64,000 nucleotides of DNA from contig NC_007912.1 of the NCBI RefSeq assembly GCF_000013665.1, forward strand, positions 992,001-1,056,000, in the 5' to 3' direction. This document shows positions 54,281 through 63,054 of this stretch, one piece after another. This DNA comes from Saccharophagus degradans 2-40 (GTDB lineage Bacteria; Pseudomonadota; Gammaproteobacteria; Pseudomonadales; Cellvibrionaceae). The notes beneath the pieces were generated by a model. The model was not told the origin of the DNA, did no database searches, and saw only the letters and a program-made list of their open reading frames with translations. Within the stretch, counting starts at the first letter, position 1, and the number at the start of each line of letters is the position of its first letter. The position numbers were made by a program, and so were the translations under genes.

Positions 54281-55438
54281 TTATTTGCTGTGCTCGCGTC
54301 GAAATTGGCTAGGGGTTTGGCCAACAAGGCTTTTAAACAGCGTGTTAAACGTGGCTTTGCTATTGAAACCTACCTTGGCCATTACTTCCAGCATGGTGAG
54401 ATCTGCTTTGCTGGGGTCGGCTAGTAGGTTTTTACTCTCTTGAATACGGTAGCTGTTTATAAACTCAAAGAAGTTTTTACCAAAATGGCGGTTTATTACA
54501 AACGATACTCGGCGTGGTGACAGGCTTGTACCTTTTGCGAATGTCTCTAGGCGCAAGCGGTGATTTAAATACGGCTTTTGGGTTGCCATATATAGGGTTA
54601 TTTCTTCAATTTCTTTTGTGGTAGGTGGTGGCGGTGCGTTGGCAAGCTCTTCGTGTTTGGCTTCTATACCGCTAAAGACCTGTGTACTATTTAAACTAAA
54701 ATAAATAAGCAGGCTTAACAACAGTAAAAAGACATAATTGCCCGTTAGTCCCATAAGCTCGGTGTTGAGTGGAATATGAAACTCATATAAAGATATTAAC
54801 GAAAGGCTCACAACAACGGCGCTAATACGCAAACCTAAAAAACCTACCACTAATAGCTTAAGCCATTTTAGGTCTATGTCTTCTACGTCTGCGTATTCAT
54901 TTTTTATATGTGCTTGATAACGACGAATTTCGATTAGGCACATTACGCCCAATGCTGTGCGAAAAACCTCTCTAAATAGATAGACTAGCCGCGACTGAAT
55001 CGACTCGGTGGATAGTGAGTAGTTGGCAAGAAAGTTGTCTTTCAGTTCTGGGCTGAGAATAAACCAATTAAATATGTAATCTAAAAGTGCGATTGCAAAC
55101 GGAATAAAATAGAGGTAGTCGGTTTTTTTGAAAAAAGGCCCTTTATAAACTAACGAGCGAACATAAAATAGTAATAACGGTGCCTCAGCCCAGTGACCAA
55201 TACGCAAAATGAAAAACGCATTCGGTAGGTGCTGCTCTATAAAGCTATGAAACGCTGCGCCAAACCACACCAAAATATCCAGTGAAATAGCCGCATGAGC
55301 TAATAGAAATAACGCCAATAAATTGTTGCTTACGCGCCTACCTTTTTTAAAGGTAATTAAAAAGAGCGCGAACAAAAGGCATTGGTAAATAGTAATTACC
55401 AACACTAAATCATGTGTATTAAACAATACAGATTTCAC
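54281..55438 (-). CDS. AraC-family regulator with N-terminal membrane domain
   Basis: The product has 385 residues. About seven hydrophobic segments fill residues 8-250 (LVLVITIYQCLLFALFLITF, NNLLALFLLAHAAISLDILV, YVFLLLLSLLIYF and others). The C-terminal 110 residues are an AraC/XylS DNA-binding domain with two helix-turn-helix units (LRLETFAKGTSLSPRRVSFVIN and LTMLEVMAKVGFNSKATFNTLFK, then GQTPSQFRRE). It should sense a signal in or across the inner membrane and bind DNA directly. Start is GTG at 55438. The neighbour upstream on the same strand is the ADP-ribosylglycohydrolase-fold lipoprotein. Confidence 0.88.
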   Translation of the reverse strand: MKSVLFNTHDLVLVITIYQCLLFALFLITFKKGRRVSNNLLALFLLAHAAISLDILVWFGAAFHSFIEQHLPNAFFILRIGHWAEAPLLLFYVRSLVYKGPFFKKTDYLYFIPFAIALLDYIFNWFILSPELKDNFLANYSLSTESIQSRLVYLFREVFRTALGVMCLIEIRRYQAHIKNEYADVEDIDLKWLKLLVVGFLGLRISAVVVSLSLISLYEFHIPLNTELMGLTGNYVFLLLLSLLIYFSLNSTQVFSGIEAKHEELANAPPPPTTKEIEEITLYMATQKPYLNHRLRLETFAKGTSLSPRRVSFVINRHFGKNFFEFINSYRIQESKNLLADPSKADLTMLEVMAKVGFNSKATFNTLFKSLVGQTPSQFRREHSK

Positions 55439-55656
55439 GTTGCTTCTCTTTATATATTTGGTTATTTATTTTTTTTGTTAACTTAGCTGTACAAGCGCTA
55501 TTTATAGTCTTTACGACTTATATCGTGCTGGTGCAATGTGTTCGATACAGCTGCTTATTTTACAGATGTGCGGGTGAGCTTGTGGTTAATGATGAGAACG
55601 CGCAATAACAGTGTATTGCGCGTATAGAGTGCAGGGGGTAGATACAAATACTGGTG

Positions 55657-57030
55657 TTAAGGCTGTTGTATATTTGCGCGAGGAATAAGGTACAGGTTGT
55701 TGGTTGAATCAATCTTACCGTGCAGTTCTTCTGTAACCACTCTATCTACAATACTAATGCCTTCTTCGGCCATGCGGGTGAACGTGTCTAAGCCTTGGTT
55801 AGCAAAGCCGCCACGGGTGCGGTGAATATTAAACACTTCCGAAAAGGTGCGGTTAAAGGCTTGTTCTACGCCATCTTTACCCAATATAAAGCCAAGCATT
55901 CCACCCCACGTTGCGGCGGGGTTATCGGAATCCCATCCTGCTAAGGTTGCAATTTTTATGGTTTGCTTTAAGTCGCCGTCACCATAAAGCAGGCTTACAA
56001 TACTTGCGGCAAAGTTTATACCGGATGCAAAGCAGCCGTTACAGTACAGGTTTTGGCTGCTAATGTTGTAGTCATCTGCTTGCTCTACTTGGTAGCGCCG
56101 GTAGAGCTCATCGCGCACGGCTTCCCACTTCGCCCCTTGTTGGTAGCGCTGCTTTACATAGTCGTACATTTTGGCGGTGTAAGATGAATCGGGTAAATAA
56201 GTGCGTGCAATATCTGCGTTGTTTCGCAGCTGCGGGCCAATAGGTTGCTGCGTATTTACCGTGGCGGCGAGGGAATACATCACCACATAAAACTCCGCCG
56301 CCCATGCAGCGTTTGTGCGTGCCGTGGTGCGAATAGGCAAGTGCGCCATTGCAAGCGCGGTGTTCGGAGCGCCGGGTGCGTATAGGCCAAAAATTTCAGT
56401 TGTTAATTGAGCGTCTATCATCGCGTAGTGAGGGTTGTTTTCTGGCGCGCTGGTATCTGGCGGCAGCATATTTTTGTTGCGCATTAAATCAAATGCTTGC
56501 TGGTTGGATACCCACAGGAAATTCTCGGGTTTGCTTTCGTTATTAACAAACGGTGTATTGCTGTCGTCGTATATATGGATAAGCCAGCCCTGCTGGATGT
56601 GCTGCGGTGTTAGGCGTGTGGTTTGATGTTTGGCCAAGAGGTGCTGATAAATATACTCAATATCGGTATCGTCATCACTGCCCCAAATACCCTCTGGGTT
56701 TTCGAACACAAAGTCGATGGTGGCGGAGAGGTTACTGGGTATGCCTTGGCCCCATATGCTGGGCTGATCGGGCTTGCCCCAGTCATCACGGGTATAAAAT
56801 TCACCGTGCGGGCCAGTGCCACCTATTTTATCCATTTCCGTTACTAGCCCAGTCCAATTTGCTATGCACTGCCCAAGCCAAAAGCCGTGCAGTTTATTGG
56901 CGTATTCGCTCCGCGAAATAACAAGCTCTGTTTGTGGTTGAAAAGTAGAACATGAACTAAGTAGTAAGCAAAAAATAGAACTCAGCATTAAGTGTGGCAG
57001 AGCCTTAGTGATAAAGCTGTGTGGGGGCAT
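55657..57030 (-). CDS. ADP-ribosylglycohydrolase-fold lipoprotein
   Basis: The product has 457 residues with lipobox LLSSCST. The domain is the ADP-ribosylglycohydrolase (DraG-type) helical fold: KLHGFWLGQCIANW at the start, WGSDDDTDIEYIYQHLL in the first metal motif, and ATLAGWDSDNPAATWGGMLGFILG in the second. The Asp clusters coordinate the two Mg ions. Cytosolic DraG enzymes remove ADP-ribose from proteins; an envelope lipoprotein cannot easily share that role, so a glycan or nucleoside substrate is possible. It is divergent from the GntR regulator at 57520. Confidence 0.85.
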   Translation of the reverse strand: MPPHSFITKALPHLMLSSIFCLLLSSCSTFQPQTELVISRSEYANKLHGFWLGQCIANWTGLVTEMDKIGGTGPHGEFYTRDDWGKPDQPSIWGQGIPSNLSATIDFVFENPEGIWGSDDDTDIEYIYQHLLAKHQTTRLTPQHIQQGWLIHIYDDSNTPFVNNESKPENFLWVSNQQAFDLMRNKNMLPPDTSAPENNPHYAMIDAQLTTEIFGLYAPGAPNTALAMAHLPIRTTARTNAAWAAEFYVVMYSLAATVNTQQPIGPQLRNNADIARTYLPDSSYTAKMYDYVKQRYQQGAKWEAVRDELYRRYQVEQADDYNISSQNLYCNGCFASGINFAASIVSLLYGDGDLKQTIKIATLAGWDSDNPAATWGGMLGFILGKDGVEQAFNRTFSEVFNIHRTRGGFANQGLDTFTRMAEEGISIVDRVVTEELHGKIDSTNNLYLIPRANIQQP

Positions 57031-57519
57031 AGCAATAACCTATCTATATAAGGGGTAATAAGTATTTAGTCTTAACTATTTAATGCTTGTGCGTGAAACA
57101 TGTCGTCCCACTTGGCGATAATAAAATGTGGCGGGTTGGTGAAGTGGTTGCTATTTAGGTGCATGTTTGTAAAAGAGGTACGTCTATTTATTTATCTGTG
57201 CCTCTTTGTTGCTTTATTTTCATGAAAAGTGGGTACAAGTAAGCCTACGTTATAGGGTCGCCAAGTAGCGCGGCACATATAGTAAGCATTGGTTTGCATA
57301 TAAACTATCGATTGATATGCGCAATCATTAGTGTAAGAGCTGCAATACGCTAAAAAGGCTAATAGCATGAATGGGTTAGAGTGTTATTTATGCGAAATCG
57401 TCTGTAGAATTTAGCGCAATGTTTGCGTGATGTGCGCGCAACCATGCTATTATAGGACGAAATATAGCCATAATTCGGGGAATGGACTGATTCACCCAAA
57501 ACAAGAGCGTGTATAAACA
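57031..57519. promoter_or_regulatory. Divergent control region between the ADP-ribosylglycohydrolase-fold and GntR genes
   Basis: This 489-base gap has no credible reading frame. An imperfect dyad GCTATTATAG...AATATAGC (57446-57468) lies about 50 bases before the GntR start and could be its own operator. TATTAT at 57448-57453 is a possible -10 box. Nothing else stands out. Confidence 0.35.
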
Positions 57520-58242
57520 ATGCCGGTATTTGAACGAAATTTTAATTTATCCCACCGCATGACCCACGAGTTGGGAAAGTCGATAGTGTGTGGTGAATTT
57601 GGCCCAAACGATAGCCTGCCCACCGAGGCAGAGCTGTGTGAAAGATTTGGTGTTAGCCGCACAGCGGTGCGCGAAGCGGTAAAAATGCTTTCTGCCAAAG
57701 GGCTTATTTCGAGTAAGCCGCGCCAAGGTATACGGGTTATGCCGCAGGAAGACTGGAACATATTTGATTCCGATTTACTGCGCTGGTCGTTAGAGGGTAA
57801 CCCCTCTATGCGCGTACTGCGCGAGTTTTTGCAAATGCGCATTGCAATAGAACCAGAAGCTGCTGCCCTAGGTGCCCAATTTGCGCGGCCAGAGCGTATT
57901 AAAGCTGTTGGTGATGCGTTGGAAAGAATGCGCAATGCCAAAGCCGATACCGATGAGGCATTGCAGGCGGATATCGATTTTCATATTAGTATTTTGTACA
58001 CCAGTGAAAACCGTTTTTATATTCGCATGCGCGATTTTATTCGCACTGCGCTTAGCGTAAGTATTCGCCATACAAACGTAATTAAAGGCAATCCCGATGC
58101 GGTAATTGCCGATCACGCAAAAGTGTATAACGCCATTGAAAGCCGCGACCCGGTTGCTGCAAAAAGTGCGATGCTGGCTTTAATTGAAGAGGCATTGGGT
58201 TTTATCGAGCAAGAGCTGGCTAACAGCGGCGAAGAGATGTAA
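57520..58242 (+). CDS. GntR-family regulator, FadR/FCD subfamily
   Basis: The product has 240 residues. The winged helix-turn-helix occupies residues 10-75 (SLPTEAELCERFGVSRTAVREAVKMLSAKGLISSKPRQG). WNIFDSDLLRW is the bridge typical of sugar-acid regulators such as DgoR. The C-terminal FCD domain has its probable metal ligands in ADIDFHIS and DHAKVYNAI. It should repress genes until a sugar or sugar acid binds. The ATG has no strong ribosome site. The target is inferred to be the divergent lipoprotein gene and perhaps the sugar genes; no direct evidence. Confidence 0.85.
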   Translation: MPVFERNFNLSHRMTHELGKSIVCGEFGPNDSLPTEAELCERFGVSRTAVREAVKMLSAKGLISSKPRQGIRVMPQEDWNIFDSDLLRWSLEGNPSMRVLREFLQMRIAIEPEAAALGAQFARPERIKAVGDALERMRNAKADTDEALQADIDFHISILYTSENRFYIRMRDFIRTALSVSIRHTNVIKGNPDAVIADHAKVYNAIESRDPVAAKSAMLALIEEALGFIEQELANSGEEM

Positions 58243-58325
58243 TTGCTGGTGAGAGTGGTGGTGTGAGTACTGATGTAAGCATAGCCATTACAAATAAAAC
58301 CGAGAATAAATAAAACCGAAAAAAC

Positions 58326-58365
58326 AAAAAAAGCCCCGCTAGGTTCATACCAGTGGGGCTTTTTA
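58326..58365. terminator. Bidirectional terminator between gntR and purD
   Basis: GCCCCGCT (58333-58340) pairs with AGTGGGGC (58352-58359), with A-run before and T-run after, so it works in both directions for the converging gntR and purD transcripts. Confidence 0.9.
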
Positions 58366-58442
58366 TTGTGGGGCTATAAACTGTGTGGGAGCAATAAATA
58401 CTTAGTAATTAAGCCTATTTATATTGCTCTTTATATTTGCCT

Positions 58443-59735
58443 TTATTTTGCGTCTTGTTCTCTTGCAATGGCGCGGTAGGCGATATCGTTGCGCATATAT
58501 ACGTCTTTCCAGCTTATTTTCTTGGCTTGTTCGTAGGCGGCAGCTTGCGCTTCGGTCACGCTGTTGCCTAGTGCTGTTGCGCATAATACACGGCCGCCGT
58601 TAGTTACTACTTGGCCATCTTTTAGTGTTGTACCGGCGTGGAAAACTTTAGCTGTGTCGGTATCGGCAACGTCTAAGCCAGAAATAACATCCCCTTTAGG
58701 GTAGCTACCTGGGTAGCCGCCTGCAGCAAGTACTACACCAACGGCTGGGCGCGGGTCCCACTCGGTAGTTTTTTCTGCAAGTTTTTTATCCAGTGCTGCT
58801 TGGCAAAGTTCCACAAGGTCTGATTGCAAACGCATCATAATAGGTTGCGTTTCTGGGTCGCCAAATCGGCAGTTGTACTCAATAACTTTTGGTGTGCCGT
58901 CTGCCGCAATCATTAAGCCCGCGTATAAAAAGCCGGTGTAGTCATTGCCTTCGGCGGCCATGCCGCGAATGGTTGGCATAATAACTTCATCCATTACGCG
59001 CTTGTATACTTCATCGGTAACCACGGGTGCTGGTGAGTATGCGCCCATGCCGCCAGTGTTTAGGCCGGTGTCGCCGTCGCCAGCGCGTTTGTGATCTTGA
59101 CTGGTGGCCATAGGTAAAACATTTTCGCCGTCGGCAATTACAATAAAGCTTGCTTCTTCACCGGTTAAAAACTCTTCGATTACCACGCGACAACCTGCAT
59201 CGCCAAAAGCGTTGCCAGAAAGCATATCTTTTACTGCTTCTTCGGCGGTTGCTAAATCTTCGGCAACTATTACACCTTTACCTGCAGCTAAGCCGTCGGC
59301 TTTTACAACAATGGGGGCACCCATTTCTTTTAGGTAGGCTAAGGCGGGTTCTACTTCGGTAAAGCTTTGGTAGGCGCCGGTGGGTATATTGTGGCGAGCG
59401 AGAAAGTCTTTAGTGAACGCTTTAGAGCCTTCTAGTTGAGCTGCACCTTGCGATGGCCCAAAGCATGCTAAGCCTTCTGCAGTAAATCGGTTTACAACGC
59501 CTTCAACTAAAGGCGCTTCTGGGCCGATAATTGTGAGCGCGATATTGTTTTCTTTAGCAAAAGCTATTTGTTTATCAAATTCTAAAACATCGATAGCGAT
59601 GTTTTCCATTTTAGGTTCGGTTGCCGTACCCGCGTTACCTGGGGCAACAAACACTTTAGCCACGGTTGGGTTTTGTGCGGCTTTCCATGCAAGCGCGTGT
59701 TCGCGCCCACCACTACCAATAATTAAAATATTCAT
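58443..59735 (-). CDS. purD: Phosphoribosylamine-glycine ligase
   Basis: ATG 59735 is chosen as start, giving MNILIIGSGGREHALAWKAA and the usual 430 residues; the frame is open back to 59795, but that would run through the hairpin. It is an ATP-grasp enzyme that joins glycine to phosphoribosylamine in purine synthesis. Motifs are GPEAPLVEGV, PIVVKADGLAAGKGVIVA, EEFLTGEEASF and EYNCRFGDPETQ. It follows purH but is separated by a strong terminator-like hairpin. Confidence 0.96.
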   Translation of the reverse strand: MNILIIGSGGREHALAWKAAQNPTVAKVFVAPGNAGTATEPKMENIAIDVLEFDKQIAFAKENNIALTIIGPEAPLVEGVVNRFTAEGLACFGPSQGAAQLEGSKAFTKDFLARHNIPTGAYQSFTEVEPALAYLKEMGAPIVVKADGLAAGKGVIVAEDLATAEEAVKDMLSGNAFGDAGCRVVIEEFLTGEEASFIVIADGENVLPMATSQDHKRAGDGDTGLNTGGMGAYSPAPVVTDEVYKRVMDEVIMPTIRGMAAEGNDYTGFLYAGLMIAADGTPKVIEYNCRFGDPETQPIMMRLQSDLVELCQAALDKKLAEKTTEWDPRPAVGVVLAAGGYPGSYPKGDVISGLDVADTDTAKVFHAGTTLKDGQVVTNGGRVLCATALGNSVTEAQAAAYEQAKKISWKDVYMRNDIAYRAIAREQDAK

Positions 59736-59783
59736 ATTAGAGTCTTTTGCTTTTACATTTGTTAAATACAAGGGGCGAGATGT

Positions 59784-59815
59784 AAAAACCCGCAAGTAAG
59801 TGAATTACTTGCGGG
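59784..59815 (-). terminator. Terminator-like hairpin between purH and purD
   Basis: TTACTTGCGGG (59805-59815) and CCCGCAAGTAA (59789-59799) give a perfect 11-bp stem with a 5-base loop. On the minus strand it is followed by five T (59784-59788). It should end or reduce purH transcription before purD. Confidence 0.85.
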
Positions 59816-59829
59816 CTATAGGCCGTAAC

Positions 59830-61410
59830 TTAGTGACGGAAGTGGCGCATACCGGTAAACACCATGGCCATGCCGTGCTCGTCGGCAGCTGCGATGGTTT
59901 CTTCATCGCGCATAGAGCCACCAGGTTGAATAACGGCAGCAATACCAACGGCTGCTGCGTTATCTATGCCGTCGCGGAACGGGAAGAACGCGTCTGATGC
60001 CATTACCGAGCCTTTAACTTCTAAGCCTGCGTGCTCGGCTTTGATTGCGGCAATACGGGCAGAGTTAACGCGACTCATTTGGCCAGCGCCTACACCAATG
60101 GTACGGCTGTCTTTGCCGTAAACAATTGCGTTGGACTTAACCATTTTTGCCACTTTCCAAGCGAATAATAAATCGCGTATTTCGTCTTCAGTAGGCTGGC
60201 GTTTGGTAACAACTTTTAAGTCGGCTGTTTCAATCATGCCGTTGTCGCGATCTTGTACCAGTAGGCCACCGTTAACGCGCTTGTAGTCAAATGCGTGTTC
60301 GCTAGCTGCAGACCATTGGCCGCAAGAAAGTAGACGGACATTTTTCTTAGCGCTAACAATATCGGAAGCTGCTTGAGAAACAGAGGGCGCGATAATAACT
60401 TCTACGAATTGCTTTTCTACAATAGCTTCTGCAGTTTTTGCATCTAGCTCGCGGTTAAAAGCAATGATGCCGCCAAATGCAGATTCTGGGTCTGTTTCAA
60501 ACGCTTTTTGATAAGCATCTAACAAGTTATCTGCTTGCGCTACGCCGCAAGGGTTGGCGTGTTTTACAATTACACATGCAGGCTCGCTAAACAATTTAAC
60601 GGTTTCTAATGCGGCATCGGTATCGGCAACGTTGTTAAACGAAAGCTCTTTTCCTTGCAATTGAATAGCCGTTGAAATGCTTGCTTCGCGAGAATTCTTT
60701 TCTACATAAAAAGCCGCTTGTTGGTGCGGGTTTTCGCCGTAGCGCATAGTTTGGGCTTTAACAAACTGGGTGTTAAAGGTGCGCGGGAATTTGTCTTCCG
60801 CTTTTTCAACTTTAGCGCCTAAGTAGTTGGCAATTGCGCCATCGTACGCGGCTGTATGTTCGTAAGCTTGTACACATAAGTCGAAACGTGTAGCTAGCGA
60901 TAGTGCACCGTTGTTCATTTCCATTTCTGTAAGCACAGAAGCGTAACTGTGGCTGTTTACAACTATCGCTACGTGATTGTGGTTTTTAGCCGCTGCGCGA
61001 ACCATGGTTGGGCCGCCGATGTCGATATTTTCGATGGCATCTACTAATTCGCAGTCTGGTTGGGCAACGGTTTTTTCAAACGGGTAAAGATTAACAACAA
61101 CCATGTCGATTGGCTTAATGCCGTGTTCCTGCATTACTTCGTCGTCTATGCCTCTGCGCCCTAAAATGCCACCGTGGACTTTGGGGTGTAAGGTTTTTAC
61201 ACGTCCACTCATCATTTCTGGGAAGCCGGTATAGTCTGAAATTTCTGTTGCCGCGATGTTGTTTTCGCTTAGCAAGCGGAAGGTTCCACCGGTGGAAAAA
61301 ATTTCTACACCTTGGCGCGCTAGCGCTTGGGCAAATTCGATAATGCCAGTTTTGTCCGAAACGCTAATAAGAGCGCGTTTAACTTGAACATAATCTGCAA
61401 CATTGGGCAT
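59830..61410 (-). CDS. purH: Bifunctional AICAR transformylase / IMP cyclohydrolase
   Basis: The product has 526 residues, the normal PurH length. The N-terminal MGS-like IMP cyclohydrolase domain ([49 protein letters not shown]) is followed by the transformylase domain ([26 protein letters not shown] with the catalytic Lys-His, [23 protein letters not shown]). It catalyses the last two steps of IMP synthesis. It follows fis on the same strand, as in many Gammaproteobacteria. Confidence 0.97.
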   Translation of the reverse strand: MPNVADYVQVKRALISVSDKTGIIEFAQALARQGVEIFSTGGTFRLLSENNIAATEISDYTGFPEMMSGRVKTLHPKVHGGILGRRGIDDEVMQEHGIKPIDMVVVNLYPFEKTVAQPDCELVDAIENIDIGGPTMVRAAAKNHNHVAIVVNSHSYASVLTEMEMNNGALSLATRFDLCVQAYEHTAAYDGAIANYLGAKVEKAEDKFPRTFNTQFVKAQTMRYGENPHQQAAFYVEKNSREASISTAIQLQGKELSFNNVADTDAALETVKLFSEPACVIVKHANPCGVAQADNLLDAYQKAFETDPESAFGGIIAFNRELDAKTAEAIVEKQFVEVIIAPSVSQAASDIVSAKKNVRLLSCGQWSAASEHAFDYKRVNGGLLVQDRDNGMIETADLKVVTKRQPTEDEIRDLLFAWKVAKMVKSNAIVYGKDSRTIGVGAGQMSRVNSARIAAIKAEHAGLEVKGSVMASDAFFPFRDGIDNAAAVGIAAVIQPGGSMRDEETIAAADEHGMAMVFTGMRHFRH

Positions 61411-61496
61411 GGTTGAGAATCCTGTACTTAAACTAGTGAGTTAATTCAGTGTTTAACGGCTTTGGCAGCCTGCGAATTAAAAGGTGTTAAAACAAC

Positions 61497-61520
61497 AAAG
61501 GGAACGATTAAGTTCCCTTT
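61497..61520 (-). terminator. Hairpin after fis
   Basis: AAAGGGAAC (61497-61505) and GTTCCCTTT (61512-61520) form a perfect 9-bp stem with a 6-base loop. On the minus strand the T-rich GTTGTTTT follows, so it can end the dusB-fis transcript. Confidence 0.75.
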
Positions 61521-61550
61521 AGTGGCTTGGTGGCGAGAGAGGTATCTCGC

Positions 61551-61868
61551 TTACAGTAGCCCGTATTGCTTTAATTTTTTACGCAGCGTGCCGCGGTTCA
61601 AGCCTAATACCTGCGCGGCTTTGGTTTGATTGTGGCGAGTGTATTTCATTACAACTTCTAGCATGGGGGCTTCTACTTCCGCGAGTACCATTTCGTATAC
61701 GTCGGAAACATCCTGGCCGTCTAGGTGCTGGAAGTAATTGTTAACGGATTTCTCTACACAATCACGCAAGGATTGTCCTTGTGGCAATTGAGTGCTTTCC
61801 TCGGCAGGTTGAGCAGGTGCGCTGAAAGGGTTGGCTCGTTCTGTCATTAGCGTGTCCGCTGTGTTCAT
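61551..61868 (-). CDS. fis: Nucleoid protein Fis
   Basis: The product has 105 residues, slightly longer than E. coli Fis (98). The C-terminal helix-turn-helix reads [26 protein letters not shown], the typical Fis end. The N-terminal arm and dimerisation helices ([37 protein letters not shown]) are present. It bends DNA and controls rRNA and growth genes. ATG overlaps the dusB stop (ATGA), as in the conserved dusB-fis operon. Confidence 0.96.
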   Translation of the reverse strand: MNTADTLMTERANPFSAPAQPAEESTQLPQGQSLRDCVEKSVNNYFQHLDGQDVSDVYEMVLAEVEAPMLEVVMKYTRHNQTKAAQVLGLNRGTLRKKLKQYGLL

Positions 61869-62875
61869 GCTGCTTTTTCCTCGTATGAATTTGGCCCCTC
61901 AAAATAAGCGCGAAGGGCCTCGAATTGCGTCTGTGGTGTTTCTAGCGCGTTAAAGTGTCGCGTGTCGAAATTCCCAGCCCCTAGAGAGGCTAGGGTTTGT
62001 GCGTACCAAGACAAGTGTTTTCGCGCAATGCGCACGCCTTGATATTCACCGTAGAACTTGTGTAACTCCCCTAAATGGGCAGTTATTACCTCGTTTAGTT
62101 CTATCCACGAGGGTGCCTTTTTCTCGACGGACTCTGTATTGCCACCTTCAAGGGTGTGCGCAATAGACTGTAACAACCATGGGTTGCCCAAAGCAGCGCG
62201 ACCTACCATTACCGCTTGGGCGCCGGTGTAGTCGAGCACATGCTTGGCTTTGTCAGTCGAGTCGATATCTCCGTTTGCAATAACCGGGATCGATACGTTT
62301 TGAACAATGTCTGCGAGTGTGTCGTACTCCGCTTGGCCCTTGAATCGGCATTCTCGCGTTCTACCGTGTACGGTGAGCGCGGCTATACCTATATTTTCGG
62401 CCATGCGGGCGATGGTTACGCCGTTTCTGTTTTCTGGTGACCACCCTGTTCGGGTTTTAAGGGTAACCGGTACATCTACAGCGTTAACCACGGCGGTAAG
62501 TATTTCGGCAACACGCTTTTCGTCTTGCAGTAGTGCCGAACCTGCCAGTTTTTTACACACTTTTTTTGCTGGGCAACCCATATTGATATCAACTATCTGG
62601 GCGCCCAGTTTTACGCACTCAATCGCTGCTTGGGCCATCATGTCAGGTTCGCTACCCGCTATTTGAACGCTTACAGGTGCAAGTTCGGCACTGTATGTAA
62701 GGCGTAAGCGGCTTTTATCTGACTGCCAGAGTCGAGTGTCGCTAGTAACCATTTCCGATGTGGCTAGCCCTACGCCGTAGTGGCGACAGATTTGCCTAAA
62801 GGGTAAGTCAGTCACTCCCGCCATTGGCGCCAGCAATACTCGACTGCGCACGGCAAAAGGTCCGATAGAAAACAA
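61865..62875 (-). CDS. dusB: tRNA-dihydrouridine synthase B
   Basis: The product has 336 residues. It is an FMN-dependent barrel enzyme that reduces uridine to dihydrouridine in the tRNA D-loop. Family marks are [35 protein letters not shown] (with catalytic Cys in MGCPAKK), [27 protein letters not shown] and [15 protein letters not shown]. It forms the usual operon with fis. The promoter should lie in the gap 62876-63054. Confidence 0.96.
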   Translation of the reverse strand: MFSIGPFAVRSRVLLAPMAGVTDLPFRQICRHYGVGLATSEMVTSDTRLWQSDKSRLRLTYSAELAPVSVQIAGSEPDMMAQAAIECVKLGAQIVDINMGCPAKKVCKKLAGSALLQDEKRVAEILTAVVNAVDVPVTLKTRTGWSPENRNGVTIARMAENIGIAALTVHGRTRECRFKGQAEYDTLADIVQNVSIPVIANGDIDSTDKAKHVLDYTGAQAVMVGRAALGNPWLLQSIAHTLEGGNTESVEKKAPSWIELNEVITAHLGELHKFYGEYQGVRIARKHLSWYAQTLASLGAGNFDTRHFNALETPQTQFEALRAYFEGPNSYEEKAA

Positions 62876-63054
62876 ACGATTCCCCCCAAAGGATGGCTTG
62901 TTATGGCTACTTGAGACGCCCCAAGTTGTGTGCGGCTAGGTGCTCCTACACGGTTAGGGTCGTCCCGAAAAAGGGTGGCTATGATACCCGTTGTTGCAAA
63001 GGAAGGGAACTTAGAATTTGAGCAGATTGGTTAAAAAAGTAGCTATTTTTGCAA

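Noticed and set aside
54152-54424. Plus-strand frame of 90 codons after the phosphodiesterase gene
   Set aside because: It runs antisense into the well-supported AraC-type gene and its sequence shows no family pattern; its second half is the reverse strand of the helix-turn-helix region.
59789-59815. Hairpin read as the N-terminal extension of purD (start at 59795)
   Set aside because: PurD proteins begin at MNILIIGSGG; the extension has no family match and overlaps a terminator hairpin.
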